DNA of 55,012 nt from contig JAAOMT010000735.1 in the NCBI GenBank assembly GCA_016748015.1, positions 7,049 to 62,060 on the forward strand, given 5' to 3'. The position numbers and the translations under genes were made by a program. The notes below the pieces were generated by a model, which worked only from the letters and a program-made list of their open reading frames with translations, did no database searches and had not been told where the DNA came from. Positions 29,133 to 40,781 of the stretch are shown piece by piece. The DNA is from Geosiphon pyriformis. Its lineage: Eukaryota > Glomeromycota > Glomeromycetes > Archaeosporales > Geosiphonaceae. How positions within the stretch are numbered: position 1 is the first letter of the stretch; every line of letters begins with the position of its first letter.

Positions 29133-32100
29133 ACTTTTTATTATTATTATGTAATTTATAAGTAAAGTTTAACTGTTATCTAATACATAGAATCAAACTA
29201 AATGAAACACATTAAATATAGCTTATGTATTAACTATATGTGGTTAACCACTCAAATCAAACAAGACAACACTATGCATTTATGCTAACAAAATATCACC
29301 ACCTAAACTGAAAAAGAAACAATATAATCTTTATCTACCAAAATTAACAGCAAAGGATTCCAAAACACCAAACATATAAACCATTTTATCTGACAACATG
29401 AATATTAAACATTGAAACAAGCTTGAAAACACACTATTATCTTTAACCAAACCAGCTTTCTTTATATCCACTTTATGCTTGAACTTAATAAGCTATATCT
29501 TAGTGCAATACAATTCAATCACAAACCTAATATATTCAACAAGAGCTAGAACAGTTTTTTTTTTCTTTTTAAAAACCAAAATAGCCTTAGTAAACCAATT
29601 CTTTAAAACAAAACTCTTACATATAGTAATGTACAAATTCATGTTAAAAGAACACATTAAAAGTGACTGTAAAATGGCTAATATAAGTAAGTAAAAAGAA
29701 CCTATCAACAACATACATCTTTTAATAGCTTTAGCCAAAATGTCTTCATAAAGCCTAATATTATCAGAATAAACAAAAATATAGTCAAACAATTCCATCT
29801 CACCATACAGCAAACACAACACCCCAGAATAATTCTTATTATATAACCTTTTTCTGACTACTATTGGCAACTATTTATGTACCACTTTTATCAAATAAGT
29901 GTACATATTGGCTGAATTTCTACTAATAAATCCAGAAAGCATATGTAAACCAGAATGCCACAATTTTGCAGTAGTAATCCAATTTACCTCCTTAATCATA
30001 ATATCCAGAACAATATTATAACTAAAACTAGTTTTTCAATAAGTATGGCAAATTAACTAATACAGATTATGAACAAAATAACAAACATTACCAAATACAG
30101 CAGTATTTTCAGCAACCAAAAATTGTTTTTGAATCTTAATCAGTAAAGAAAGTAAAGAAAAAGTGGCTTTTCCTATCAACACATCAGCCCTAATATTACC
30201 TTGAATTCCCAAATATCTTTTAATCTTTACTTATTTAATTAAAATGTTTTTATTCTTAATAAAATTGACGATATACAATCATTTAATCCAGCATTGATTG
30301 TGAAAGTCAGACACAACAAATAAAATATCTGATATACAAGCATCAATTAGAGATTGGCTGTTCGAATACAGAACCATAGTGCAAGAAGATAAAACACACT
30401 CCAAGACCAACACAATGGCTTGTAATTTAGCCAAAGTGAAAGACAAAAGCCTGTGTACACTGATTTCAATACCCATGTCTGTAGCTGAAAAATAGGCAGC
30501 CACATTACTCATTACTTTAGCAAAACCAGTACTCTTTAAGAACTCATCTGTATAAATCTCAATACAATTAGACCAAAACTTCATTAGACTATTATGAACA
30601 TTAGAAAATGTTTCAAATTCTAAGATATTTAGTACCAGCAATCCAGAAGCAACAGCAGATTTGATTTCCAAAGAAACATGCTTATTCATAAACTCAGCTG
30701 CCAAAGTAAACCAATAAGACACAGAGCCTTTTGAATTCAATCTTTTCTACTGCTAGAATGTTTTCCAGTCCATCATTTTCTCTTTTTTGTCCAAAAGTCT
30801 ATCACCAAAAGCAACACCAAATCACTTCAAAGAAAAAACAAAATTATAGTATAAAAAATAACCTAAAATACCAAACATTAAAAATCTGTTAGATCCATAA
30901 AAAGCATTGAACAAATTGTTTATCAAAGATAGTTTATTTTCCAAAAAGATTTTCATCACACCAGCCAAAAAATTATTTACTGGACTAACTCACAACTTGA
31001 CAAAATACTGTAAAAAACTTAAAGGGAACCATTTCAAAACTTGTAAATCCAAAAATCTATGTTCAAATAAATGTTCAAGAATGCTATGAACATTGAAAAA
31101 GGAAATCAGCAAAACCAACTTTCTTTCAGATTGCATTTGCTTAAAAAGTTTCAAATCATACAAAAAAAGATAATATAAGATCTTACTGGGAAAATTATGT
31201 GGCAAACCAGCTTTAGATCTGAAATTTTTTCTGACCATAATGTTCTACTTGCAATACACACCTGATAAAATAAAACTAAACTGCATCCAATAGCTAACTA
31301 TGGGTTAGAAAATAGCTGAAACCAAGTAGAAAAATTGTTTATCTATAATAGTTTTCTTAAGCACCACATTGAAGAAGAACCTAATATCTACATAAGTCTA
31401 AGCCAAACTAGGTTTAAAAAAATCCTCTTTAAACAAGAAGATACCCAAGTATCTGTGTGACTTATCTAGTTTATTAATTAAAATTGGTAAACTATTAATT
31501 AAAAGTAAGACAGTTTTGATACTCTGATTGATAAAAATAGCCACTATCTTATCATTATTAATAGAAATGTTATTGATAACAAAGAATTCACTGGCAATAT
31601 CTAAAATGTATTGTGTAGAAGCTTAACAGCTCTTAACCTAAATTGTGTTATCAACAAAAGCACCAGTAGCCAAAAAAAAATTCTTTCTTTCAACAGCCTC
31701 AACTCTGCCAGTTTTTGTCACAAACTTTGTATTAATACAATAACTGCATAAGTGTTTATGTTTTTTAACTTTACACAAAAGTAGATTATAGAATATTTGC
31801 CAAAGAAGCAGAAAAAAAACCTTATCCTTATCTAAACCATTATGTATCTTATAACTATTAGAGAGTCCAAAATCTGTCATCACTCTGTTGATTTGATTTT
31901 TATGAATGCTGCCAAAAAACTTAATAAACTGACTACATATTTTAATATGATGCAGACTAACTCTTAAATGATACCAGCCTACTGAATTATAAGTCTTGTG
32001 CATATTCTGCAATACCAACCAAAGTTTTTTATTCTTCTCCAAAGCATTCTCAACAACCAAACCAATGGCAAAAATAGAAGACTAAATTAAAATACCTTTT

Positions 32101-33573
32101 AATATTGAAAAATTATCACCACAAAGAACATTAAATCTGCTGCATGCTGACAATATTCAATCAGAAAAAATTTTAAACAAGATTTTTTGAGCAGTTTTAA
32201 TTAGTACAATAGGCCTAGTATTGGTTAAGACATCATTTTATTCATAAAGTTTTGAAATTATCAAGACCCATGCTCTTTTTCAAGGAGTTGAAACTATACC
32301 CAAAGTTAAGTACAAATTTAACAGCTTTAAGAGACAAGCCAACATTTTACTACCATAGTGCTTTCAAAGTTTATTAGATATCTCTGATAATTCAGCAGCC
32401 TTATTATTCAGCAAATCCTTAACAACCAAAGACAGCTCCTTAATATTAATCTTTTTTATTACACCAGAAAAAGCATCATTATTAACATGATTCAGAGGTA
32501 TATATTGATATAACTAAGAATTGGACATTCTCGGAAGCACTGTCTGCTTCCTTGTTTATTCTTCCATAATTTTATCTATCTTAAGCTTTATCTTATTAGA
32601 CTTGATCATTAACTCATTTTTAACAACTAAGTAATTCAAAACAATCTTGTAAAATAAACAGTTAAGAATACTCTTAATCATCTATCTCTTGTTAGAACAA
32701 AAATTTTTTATGTGCCAGTTAATTGCCTTCCTAATGGCTGTATTTTTAAATGTCTTTAACTCAAAATACTTAGATTTCCAATATTCTTTTCTAATTATTG
32801 ACAAGTGTTTGACCAGATCTATTGAACTTATACCAATCAAAACCAAGTTAGCAACCTTAGATGCCTTAACTTTATTAATATCCAACCAAATCCTGATGAG
32901 ATAATCAAAATCTAGAAGATCTTCAGAGTTCCAAGCCTTCACAATTCTTGCAACAAACAGCTCCAATTTAAAAAATTTCAAAGATTGTTTGTTTTTCAAA
33001 CAATCATATTCACTATACTAATGTCTAAAAAACACCACATCAGCAGTATATATCATAATATCTTTCAGCACTATTCACATTGTGTCCAAATTACTATTTT
33101 TTCTTGTATTCTTAAATATGCTTGATTTTATCAACAACTTAGTAGAAAAATGCTTCTTAAAATGCAACCAATAGGCTTTATTTATATTTTCTAACTTAAA
33201 CTTCCACCAGTCTCAATTGGCTTGTTTGTAAACACTGTTAAGACAAACATTTAGAAGTCTTTTTAAACTGATTATAACCAAAACTGCCTTATGATCTGTA
33301 TTAAAAAACTCCAATACACCATTGACTTTATGTAATATAATTGCAGATATCAGATTTCTATTCACAAAAACAAAATCCAACACTTTTTCAATGTCTTTAA
33401 AATTGCTTCAAGTAAAAGTTGTGGCCAATAAATGTTTATTAAAAGTATTAACCAGAACCAGATCCAAACAAAACCTGAAACTTGTACTCCTTTTAAATCT
33501 ATTCTTATTAAAGTCACTACTGACAACTGTGAAGAAGCTAGAATTAACTGCTCTTTATTTTTAAGATTTTGTT
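29133..33573 (-). mobile_element. LINE (non-LTR retrotransposon) copy L1, 5'-truncated
   Basis: Minus-strand LINE whose 3' end carries an ATAATAATAA-type tail (about 29133-29151). It begins inside the endonuclease domain at about 33570, where it abuts Gypsy copy VI. Order on the minus strand: endonuclease C-terminal part, linker, RT, RNase H, long C-terminal region with YNKNYSGVLCLLYGE. Numerous stops. The related pieces L2 (42227-44396) and L3 (40782-41900) are separate copies, since L3 and L1 overlap in the endonuclease. Confidence 0.85.
29280..33570 (-). pseudogene. LINE L1 ORF2: endonuclease - RT - RNase H (broken)
   Basis: Endonuclease: VVSSDFNKN (GDFN box, degenerate), VLDFVFVNRNL, FFNTDHKAV (near 33320-33330) as in EEP nucleases. 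Linker 32682-32999. RT: LWLVLQNMHKTYNSVGW, then KIHNGLDKDKVFFLLLWQIFY, GAFVDNTI; the FVDD second Asp is Asn (codon at 31647-31649). RNase H (30740-30279): IEIYTDEFLKSTGFA, LAKLQAIVLVLE (Glu to Lys), VLYSNSQSLIDA (Asp to Asn at 30360-30362), DFHNQCWIK. C-terminal region to a stop at about 29280. At least three catalytic acids are lost by G to A changes. It would nick DNA and prime cDNA synthesis if intact. Confidence 0.85.
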
Positions 33574-33639
33574 GGGTGAAATACTTTTGACTTTGGCATT
33601 TGCCATTCTCCAGATCTCATTTTTGTTATGTGGATAACC

Positions 33640-33960
33640 ATCTAAGTGAGAGATTGCTTGGTGCTATGCAGCAGTTATAGATGTTCCATAACTCACCCAG
33701 TTACTAATGAGGATTGTGTATTAACATAATATGTTGCATGTTCCTTCTTAACCAAGAATGTCATTCCATATTCCTTTATCGAGTAGCTGCTTTCCACAAG
33801 CAAGACATGGTTTGTTGTCTCACTTGTCTTGTTACTTTGGGTAGTCATACCGTTTTCTGTGACATGGTTTGCAGTAATAGTGGGTTTGTATTCAGTAGTC
33901 TTCATTGAACATGATCCAAGATCCCATGGAAGAAAGTTTCTTGTCACAATCTTGGCATTT
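33640..33960 (-). pseudogene. Copy VI: zinc module remnant
   Basis: Minus-strand reading matches copy II 7690-7990: CQDCDKKLSSMGSWIMFNEDY, a YYCKPC region, then pairs of Cys as in TTNHVLLVESS-type frames. Interrupted by stops and frame slips. It ends about 33578 where LINE sequence starts. Confidence 0.55.
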
Positions 33961-34249
33961 GAATGAAATATATAGTGATTGCTTTAGTGACTTATGTGAA
34001 TAAAATTTTTCTTAGTTACTAGTTATTTCTTCTGTGGTGATGTCTTTTTCTGGTGCATTTTCTTTCTTTTTCTTCTCTTTGTCATCTCAAGAAAGTACTA
34101 ATGGTAACTTGTTGTGTTCAGTGTTGGCCCAAAAAACTTGATAGGCTTCTTAAGTAGGTTTTTTTCTTTTTACTTTAAGCTCAATTAGTGGTGCTAAAGT
34201 GTGAGTGATTTTAAAGTGACCATACATGGCTGGTACACATGTGTGTTGT

Positions 34250-34790
34250 CTGTTCTGACTGAGTTGGAGCTCCTGTGTGATCCAATCAAGCATCACATTG
34301 GTTTTGAACAACCAGCCATTGTCTACTAATGCTTGATATTAGGTTGTTTTTATTACCAAGACTTTGATGGGAGCTATGATGCCATTGACTTTGAAAAAAA
34401 AGTCATTGATTTCACCTATAGAAGTTTTGGTTGCTCTATTGGTTGTAATGATTCTGGTGCTAACAGCGTGATCAACTTGAAAACCTAATTGGTCCATAAG
34501 TTGTCATGTAATGATGCTGCCTGCTGATCTACTGTTAAGGATTAGTTTAATAGACTGACCATCAACTTTGGCATCTGTATATATCACAATAATAGACTTT
34601 ACATCAAGAATGGCTTCACTAAAAAGAGGTACTTCAGTTAGTTTTTTGATCTTGAAAAGAAAAATTGCTGTTAACAATTCATCATTAGTGATGGTTGCTG
34701 GTGGAATGTTGTTGGTAAGTGGTTTTGGGTTAATTTCTAAGTTTTTGGGTGAGACTTCTTCTGGAGTAACCAGAAGACTTAAATAGTTTT
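34250..34790 (-). pseudogene. Copy VI: retropepsin region
   Basis: Minus strand: IVIYTDAKVDGQSIKLILNSRSAGSIIT; catalytic Asp codon is AAC (34534-34536 on plus), so Asn. Then LMDQLGFQVDHA, GEINDFFFKVNGI, KVLVIKTT. The upstream linker PPATITNDELLTAIFLFKI matches copies I and II. Defective. Confidence 0.75.
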
Positions 34791-34799
34791 GGAAACTCG

Positions 34800-36890
34800 G
34801 GTTTTGGGCATACTTAGTTCTTGAGTTTTTTGGACATAATTCTGAGAGTTGTTGGGATGTACTGGAAATTAGTTGATAAACAACTATTGCCAATTTCCAG
34901 TTTTGCTGACTGGTTTTTGGCCTTTGATTTCTGTTGAGCACAGTTATTTGTGGCAGTATTTAAATGGGTTGAGATTGATAAATTAGTTGTGGCTGTAGTA
35001 GTTGATATATTATGGGTGTTTTTGGTTGATATATTAGAGATATGTATATTAGTTGTTGTATCATTTAAATGTAATTTGGTTGGTACTGATCTTGATTTGA
35101 ATAATAACTTAGAGTTTGGAATTTGTAATTAGGGTTTTGATATTGATTTCCCAATCATGAGTTATTGTCATAAACTTGACAATTAGCTCTAACATAATCT
35201 TATTTACCACAATTGTAGTAAATATGCATCTCTGATTGCCACAATTGGTTGGTTAATAATAATGGGTGTGCCTAATTTTGAAATAATTTGAGTTTCCTGA
35301 ATTATTACATTGTTGTGAAGATTGATAGATTGCCTGATTGTTAGCTAAGTATCCTTCTAATTTTTGATTGATTGAATTACTGAACTGCTTTAATTTGGAA
35401 TCCAAGTCAGATGATCTATTTATTACTAGATTTATGGCTTGGGCATAATTGGTTTCTAATTCAGCTGCTTCAAAATTTCAGGTGTAGATAACTGCTGCTT
35501 GAAGATTTGCTGGGTGTAATAAACATACACATTGAAAAATATTACTGTGCAGGTCTCTAATAAATTGATTTAAAATTTGTGGTGCTGTAAAATAATTGGC
35601 TTGTATTGCTTAAATTTAACACAAATTCCTGTGGAAGCATCCTAGGTAAGCAGTGACTGCTTCAGTTTCTTCTTGCTTAATAATAGTGAAAGTATTGGCT
35701 ATACAATTAATACTATTATTGTTGCTGAAATATTGTAGAAACTCAAGTTTAAATGCATTGAAATTCTGAGATTTTTTGGGCAAGCTTTAATACCATGAGT
35801 TGACAGTATCCTGAAAAAAGTATGGGATGGCTTGCATGACTCTGGCATTATTCTATTCATTGGTTGTAATGGTTTTTTTAACATTGTTTAGTTATATCTG
35901 GGCATTGTTCTCTTTGTCAGTAAATTTTTCAATTTTTGCAATTGAAATATATGCCATTGGAGCTATAAGTGGCAGTTGTTGTAATTGTAGTGGTTGTTTA
36001 AGTGGCTGTTGTGGTTGTTGTAGAGGTGATATTGGTGGCTGTTGAATCAGTTCAGTAATTAATTCAATTGGTGGCTGATTGATGATAATTATTGAAGGTA
36101 AATTTTGTTGATTATTAATGTTAGAATTTGAATTATTCTGATTTTGTGGAGTTTAAATATTAGGAGTTTTAATTTCTAGATTTTTTAAAATCAGGTTTTG
36201 GTAGTTAAATTCTTAATCTTCATCTTTTTTTTCTTCTGATTCCATCACTTTCCAAGGACTCATGATTCCGAAATCTGGTTAAGATGGCAATGATCAAAAT
36301 CCTGACAGCATTGGTAATCAGAATTTAAATTCTTCAAAATACTTATCATATGTTCTTAATAAGTTGGCTTTTGATTGTTTACTTTAGAATGGAATATGAG
36401 CCAATAATGTTTTCGCATTTAATGTGGATGTGTCTGCTGATAAAATGTTGATGGCACTTCCAAGTGTATAGTAATATGATGAGTTGGTTGGAGATTCTAT
36501 TTTTGTTTTTTTCTAAGTAGGTGGTTGTATTCTTTGAGGTGTTACTGTTGGTGTTTGTAGTTTTTTTTTGTCTTTGTTTGTGTAGATAATTGGGTATCTT
36601 TGTTGAATGTGATGTTTAATTTCTCTATTGATTTCAGTAAAGATTGCTGTGAAATTATAATTTGCTGGTAGGCTGGTATTTTAAATTAATTCATTGTAAA
36701 AATTTCTTCTTGTAAAATTGGTTTTTACTGGTACTCCTAGCAAATATAAGATTCTCTTGTTAACATAGAAATTGAAGACTGATTTTGCTGATAGATGATT
36801 GTTGGTTAATCCCAAGTGTTGACAGTAGTGTTGGAATAAGGATTTGGCAAATCCTAAATGGTTTGTCTCTATTCTTTCTGATTCTGTCAT
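34800..36890 (-). pseudogene. Copy VI: gag (broken)
   Basis: Minus strand from ATG 36890: MTESERIETNHLGFAKSLFQ..., 69 open codons then stops. Q/P-rich linker (about 36000-36120), capsid-like NAFKLEFLQYFSNNNSIN and AVTAYLGCFHRNLC, ILNQFIRDLHSNI. The knuckle near 35195-35240 reads IYYNCGK-stop-DYVRANC, so first Cys and His are both Tyr. A TAG about 36505 lies at the site of the copy II TAG near 4921. Confidence 0.78.
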
Positions 36891-36933
36891 TTTTGAATAA
36901 TTGTGTGTTGGTGCTGGTTTTCTGTAAGATTAT

Positions 36934-36951
36934 ATCTCACAGAGAGCACCA
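36934..36951 (-). other. Primer binding site of copy VI
   Basis: Minus strand TGGTGCTCTCTGTGAGAT, two bases after the LTR, one base different from copy II. Supports use of the same tRNA primer across types A and B. Confidence 0.65.
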
Positions 36952-36953
36952 AA

Positions 36954-37801
36954 TGTTACAGATGATTATTTAGAGTTTTAAATCAAATAATAAACTCATA
37001 ATTTGGTGTTCAATTGATGATATAATGATGTTGGTATCTGAAAGTTTGAATTGTTTGAAGGTTTTGGTTGAGTTCTTTATATAATAAACAGAGATTTAAT
37101 AATTGTTTTTAGTAACCTTTCAGAATCGCAATTTCATTAATTTTTTTCTTAGTTTGGTGGCCAGCAATCTTTTAGTAAGCAATCTGTATTTTTTATGTGT
37201 TTTACTCACTTGCAGAGGTCTTTTACCAGGCAATCCTTGACATCAATAACTCAGTACTTATTTCTTAATCAATTAGTCAACAATAAGAAATAGCAAAAAT
37301 AAAAGAAAAAAAAAGAAAAAAAAAGAAAGAAGTAAGCCAAGGCAATAAATATTAGTATTCTGTTAATAGCCATGATCAAAAGCTATTGTTTCAGTGTAGT
37401 TAAGTATTAGTTACTATTAACATAAAGTGTTAATAATGAAACATGAATTGAGATAACAAATAATTATTTATTGATATTTGTAAATTAAAATGTTGCTTAG
37501 ATGAAATTTAAGTGGAAAAGCCTGTCTTTTCTACTTTTAATGCTACTACTATATATATATAATTAAGATTTCTCAATTTTTCAATTCTTCATACCAGGAA
37601 TTCTGGAATTTTTGGAATTCTGCAATTTTTTTGAGAGGAATCTTGGAATTTTAGAATTCTGTGATTTTTCATATAAGGATTCTGAAATTTTTGGAATTCT
37701 GTAATTTCTTTGAGAGAAATTCTGGATTTCCACATTTATTACAGCTACTTCTAATTGGCTAATTTATATGTTAATATACTACCTATATTCTATAAGTAAC
37801 A
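36954..37801 (-). repeat. 5' LTR of copy VI (type A2)
   Basis: Minus strand starts TGTTACTTATAGAATATAGG at 37801 and ends CTGTAACA at 36954. Minisatellite of GAATTCTGGAATTTTTGGAATTC-like units about 37580-37740, TATA run 37550-37560. Hairpin 1 near 37410-37435 (TATTAAC/GTTAATA) and hairpin 2 at 37365-37387 with AATAGC/GCTATT stem and loop palindrome TGATCA (37373-37378). Confidence 0.85.
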
Positions 37802-37979
37802 ACAGTTTGTTGCAAATAAAACAAATCTTAAAACATTTCAACCCAAAAATATAACAAAAGATAAATATACAAAAATATCAACAACTTCAACATTATATTA
37901 ATATCCAGCAGTTCAAAAAGAAATTATTTCCAAAAGAATAGAACAACATAAAAGAACAATCCAAATATTTTATTACTTA

Positions 37980-39243
37980 CTAAAATATATTATATTAGAA
38001 AAACAGAAAGGATCCAAACCAACCACTCAAAGTAATCATGGAACCAGAGAAAAAAACAATACTATTCAATATGCACTTAGATCTAACAGTAAGACATTTT
38101 CATAAAAAAGCAACCATGGAAAGAACCAGAAAAAAATACTATTGGCCATTTATGTATTCAGACATCATCCAATATATTCAAAATTGTGATGTCTATCAGA
38201 GAAGAAGAGGAACAAAACCCTGTAAACCACTGAAACCAATCAAAGTAGAACAACCATTCAATCAAATTGGAATTGACTTAGTCGGACTATTAACAATTAC
38301 CAGCTAAAGAAACAGATATATCACAGTAGCCATAGATTATCTTACTAAGTGGCCAAAGGCAAAAGCCATTCAAAGAGCAAATACAAAATTCATTGCCAAA
38401 TTCATTTATCAAGAGTTAATTTGTCAACATAGATGCCCAAAAAAATTATTATCCGACCAAGAAATTCACTTTGTAAATAGAACATTAGCAGAGTTAAGCC
38501 AAAAATTTGGAATCAAAAGACTATTATTATCATCATATTATTTATAAACCAATAGATTAATTGAAAGATTCAATAGAATATTGTGTAAAGCAATTGCCAA
38601 AATTAGCCAAGAAAATTAAAATGAATGAGATTTGTTTATATTATCAGTATTATTTGTTTATCAGACAATAAAGCAAGACACTACACAAGCAACACCATTT
38701 AAATTGGTATATGATAGAACAGCAATATTACTAGTGAAGACAAAAGTTAGCACATATCTAACTGAATCAATAACAAAAGACAATTTCCAAGAAACATTGT
38801 TAAGAAGAACATATGACTTAATAGAAACATTAGAAAACAAACAGTAAAGAGCAGCTAATAATATTTAAAAGTTACAAAAAAAACAAAAAAAAAGACACAA
38901 TAACCAACTACTAGATAAACTAGTTAAATTTAGGATTGGAAACAAAGTACTTTTACATTGTACCAAAGCAAAAAAACAATGGAGTAGAAAATTTGATCCC
39001 AAATAGGATGGACTATTTCACATAAAAGAAATTCTTGGAAATGGAGCTTATAAATTAAGATGGGACAACAAAATCTTAATCAAAGCAATACATAGTAATT
39101 GACTGAAACTATATCACAATATAATATTATCATTTATCAGTAATATTCCACAATTGGGAGTACAAAAAATACTAGTCCAATTAGGTAAGATTCCACGAGA
39201 TTTAGAACCAATCATAATTATTAATACAAACATATCAAGATAA
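37980..39243 (+). pseudogene. Copy V: integrase
   Basis: Frame 1. HHCC: MHLDLTVRHFHKKATMERTRKKYYWPFMY ... NCDVYQRR (first zinc Cys kept, second Cys to Tyr). Core: GIDLVGLLTITS, WPKAKAIQRA, LLSDQEIHFVN, TNRLIERFNR: the DDE acids D, D and E all remain, unlike I and II. Then LVYDRTAILLVKTKV. C-terminal GPF region DGLFHIKEILGNGAYKLR (Pro to Leu). Stop TAA 39241-39243. Still broken by stops (for example TAA after ITS). Confidence 0.82.
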
Positions 39244-39264
39244 TTAAACAGAATAATATAATTC

Positions 39265-39836
39265 AACAATGGAATATAGAAATTACTATTAACCAACAAA
39301 CTATTTGATACAGAGATACTAGAAAGATACACTAATACAAAGTACAAAAACCAGAGAACATCATTGACAAAATAATTCTAAAAATAAAATTGGCAATAGA
39401 AGAGCTAACAAAAGTTATCTTATATTAAGAATTAACCAAAGAAACTTGGAAGTGGTGAATACAAAAATTTTTAAAGAACTTTTGTTATTTCCACTTAGAA
39501 CAATACTTGAATATTCAAAACTTATATACAGATAAGACAAAGCAATTATTTGATCCAGAAATATTACAACAACTTAAACAATTTGTGAGAAAGAACAATC
39601 TAATTACACAAGCATGAGACATTTATCAATTACAAGTCGAATTTCAAGACTGACCAGAAATTTTACTCAATTCAGCAATGGATTCCATTACTATTAACCA
39701 AATGAGAAAAATAACCAATGCTCAATTTGAAAAATTACAAAACAAAATAACACAAGTAATTCTCAAAAAAGAAGTTCAAGAAATACTCAAAGATGAAGAA
39801 TTAGAATTAGGAGATTTCGACAGAGTTCAATATTAA
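39265..39836 (+). pseudogene. ORF3 of copy V (N-terminal deletion)
   Basis: Relative to copy III the first part is deleted (39250-39285 joins IEITINQQTIYYR-like sequence directly to the pol end). The C-terminal block is well kept: ITINQMRKITNAQFEKLQNKITQVIL, then GDFDRVQY and TAA 39834-39836. Middle segment FCYFHLEQYLNIQNLYTDKTKQL matches YCYYQLGKHLNIQTLYSKDS of VII. Confidence 0.68.
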
Positions 39837-39849
39837 AAAGAAGAAATAA

Positions 39850-40781
39850 TATTACTTGTAGAATATAGGAAGTATATTAGCATATAAATTAGCCAATTAG
39901 AAGTAGCTATAATAAATATGAAATTCCAGAATTTCTCTCAAAAAAAATTGCAGGATTCCAGAAATTTCAGAATTCTTATACAAAAAATTACAAGATTTCA
40001 AAATTTCAGGATTTCTCTTAAAGGAAATGCAGAATTCCAGAAATTTCAGAATTCTTGTATAAGGAATTACAGGATTCCAGAATTCCAGGATTCTTCTTAA
40101 AAGAATTGCAGAATTTCAGGAATTCCAAGATTTCTAATGTGAAAAATTGAGAAATTGAGAAATCTTAATTATGTATATATAATAGTAGCATTAAAAGTAG
40201 AAAAGACAAATCTTTTTTATTTAGATTTCATCTAAACAATCTTTTAATTCATAAATATCAATAAATAATTATTTGCTATTTTAATTCACTCCCTACTATT
40301 AACATTTCATGTTAATAGTTGTCAATATTTAAACACACTAGAACAATAGCTCTTGATCATAACTATTAATAGGATATTAACATTTATTATCTTGGCTTAT
40401 TTTTTTATTTTTTTATTTTTTTTCTTTGTTATTTCTTGTTGTTAACTAATTAATTGAAGATTAAGCACTGAGTATTGACATCAAAAATTGCCTGGTAAAA
40501 GATCTCTATAAGATAGTAAAATATTTAAAATTAAGGATTACTTACTAAAGGATTGCTGGCCACTACACTAAGAAAAGAATTAATAGAATTGTGATTCCAG
40601 AAGGCTACTGAAAACAACCATTAAATTTCTGTTCATTATACAAAAAACTCAGCCAAAACCTTTAGACAATCAAAATTTTCAAATACAAACAACCTACAGA
40701 TATTACCAATGTTATCAAGTGTATTAGCACCAAGTTATGAGTTTGTTATTTGATTTGAGACCCAAATAAACACCTATAACA
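39850..40781 (+). repeat. 3' LTR of copy V (type A2)
   Basis: TATTACTTGTAG...CCTATAACA, 932 bp. Long minisatellite 39918-40160, units with GGATTCCAGAATTTCAGAATTCTT alternating with TGCAGAATTCCAG. TATATATA at 40174-40181. Hairpin 1 ACTATTAAC (40295-40303) / GTTAATAGT (40311-40319), a C:G to T:A paired change relative to copy II. Hairpin 2 AATAG (40345-40349) / CTATT (40363-40367), loop with TGATCA. Confidence 0.85.

Larger units (their letters stand above)
33578..37801 (-). mobile_element. Ty3/Gypsy copy VI (type A2), 5' half only
   Basis: Minus strand: LTR 37801-36954, primer binding site 36951-36934, gag, retropepsin, then zinc module a, lost at about 33578 next to LINE L1. Its internal sequence resembles copy II gag and protease, including an in-frame TAG at the same gag site. 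At 37801/37802 it abuts copy V, which reads the other way and starts inside RNase H; the junction base group is ACAG. It appears to have inserted in copy V. Confidence 0.82.
37802..39849 (+). mobile_element. Ty3/Gypsy copy V (type A2), 3' half
   Basis: Starts within the last codons of RNase H (ACAGTTTGTTGC...), continues through integrase and ORF3 and into its LTR (39850-40781). The missing 5' part would lie beyond copy VI, whose far end is lost. In the endonuclease of LINE L3 the LTR breaks the ORF, so copy V went into L3. Confidence 0.8.

Noticed and set aside
39918-40100. A 60-codon repetitive open frame, and the regular arrays in LTRs as possible CRISPR
   Set aside because: Units are head-to-tail and imperfect without unique spacers, lie in LTR U3 regions, and the genome is eukaryotic. 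They are minisatellites.
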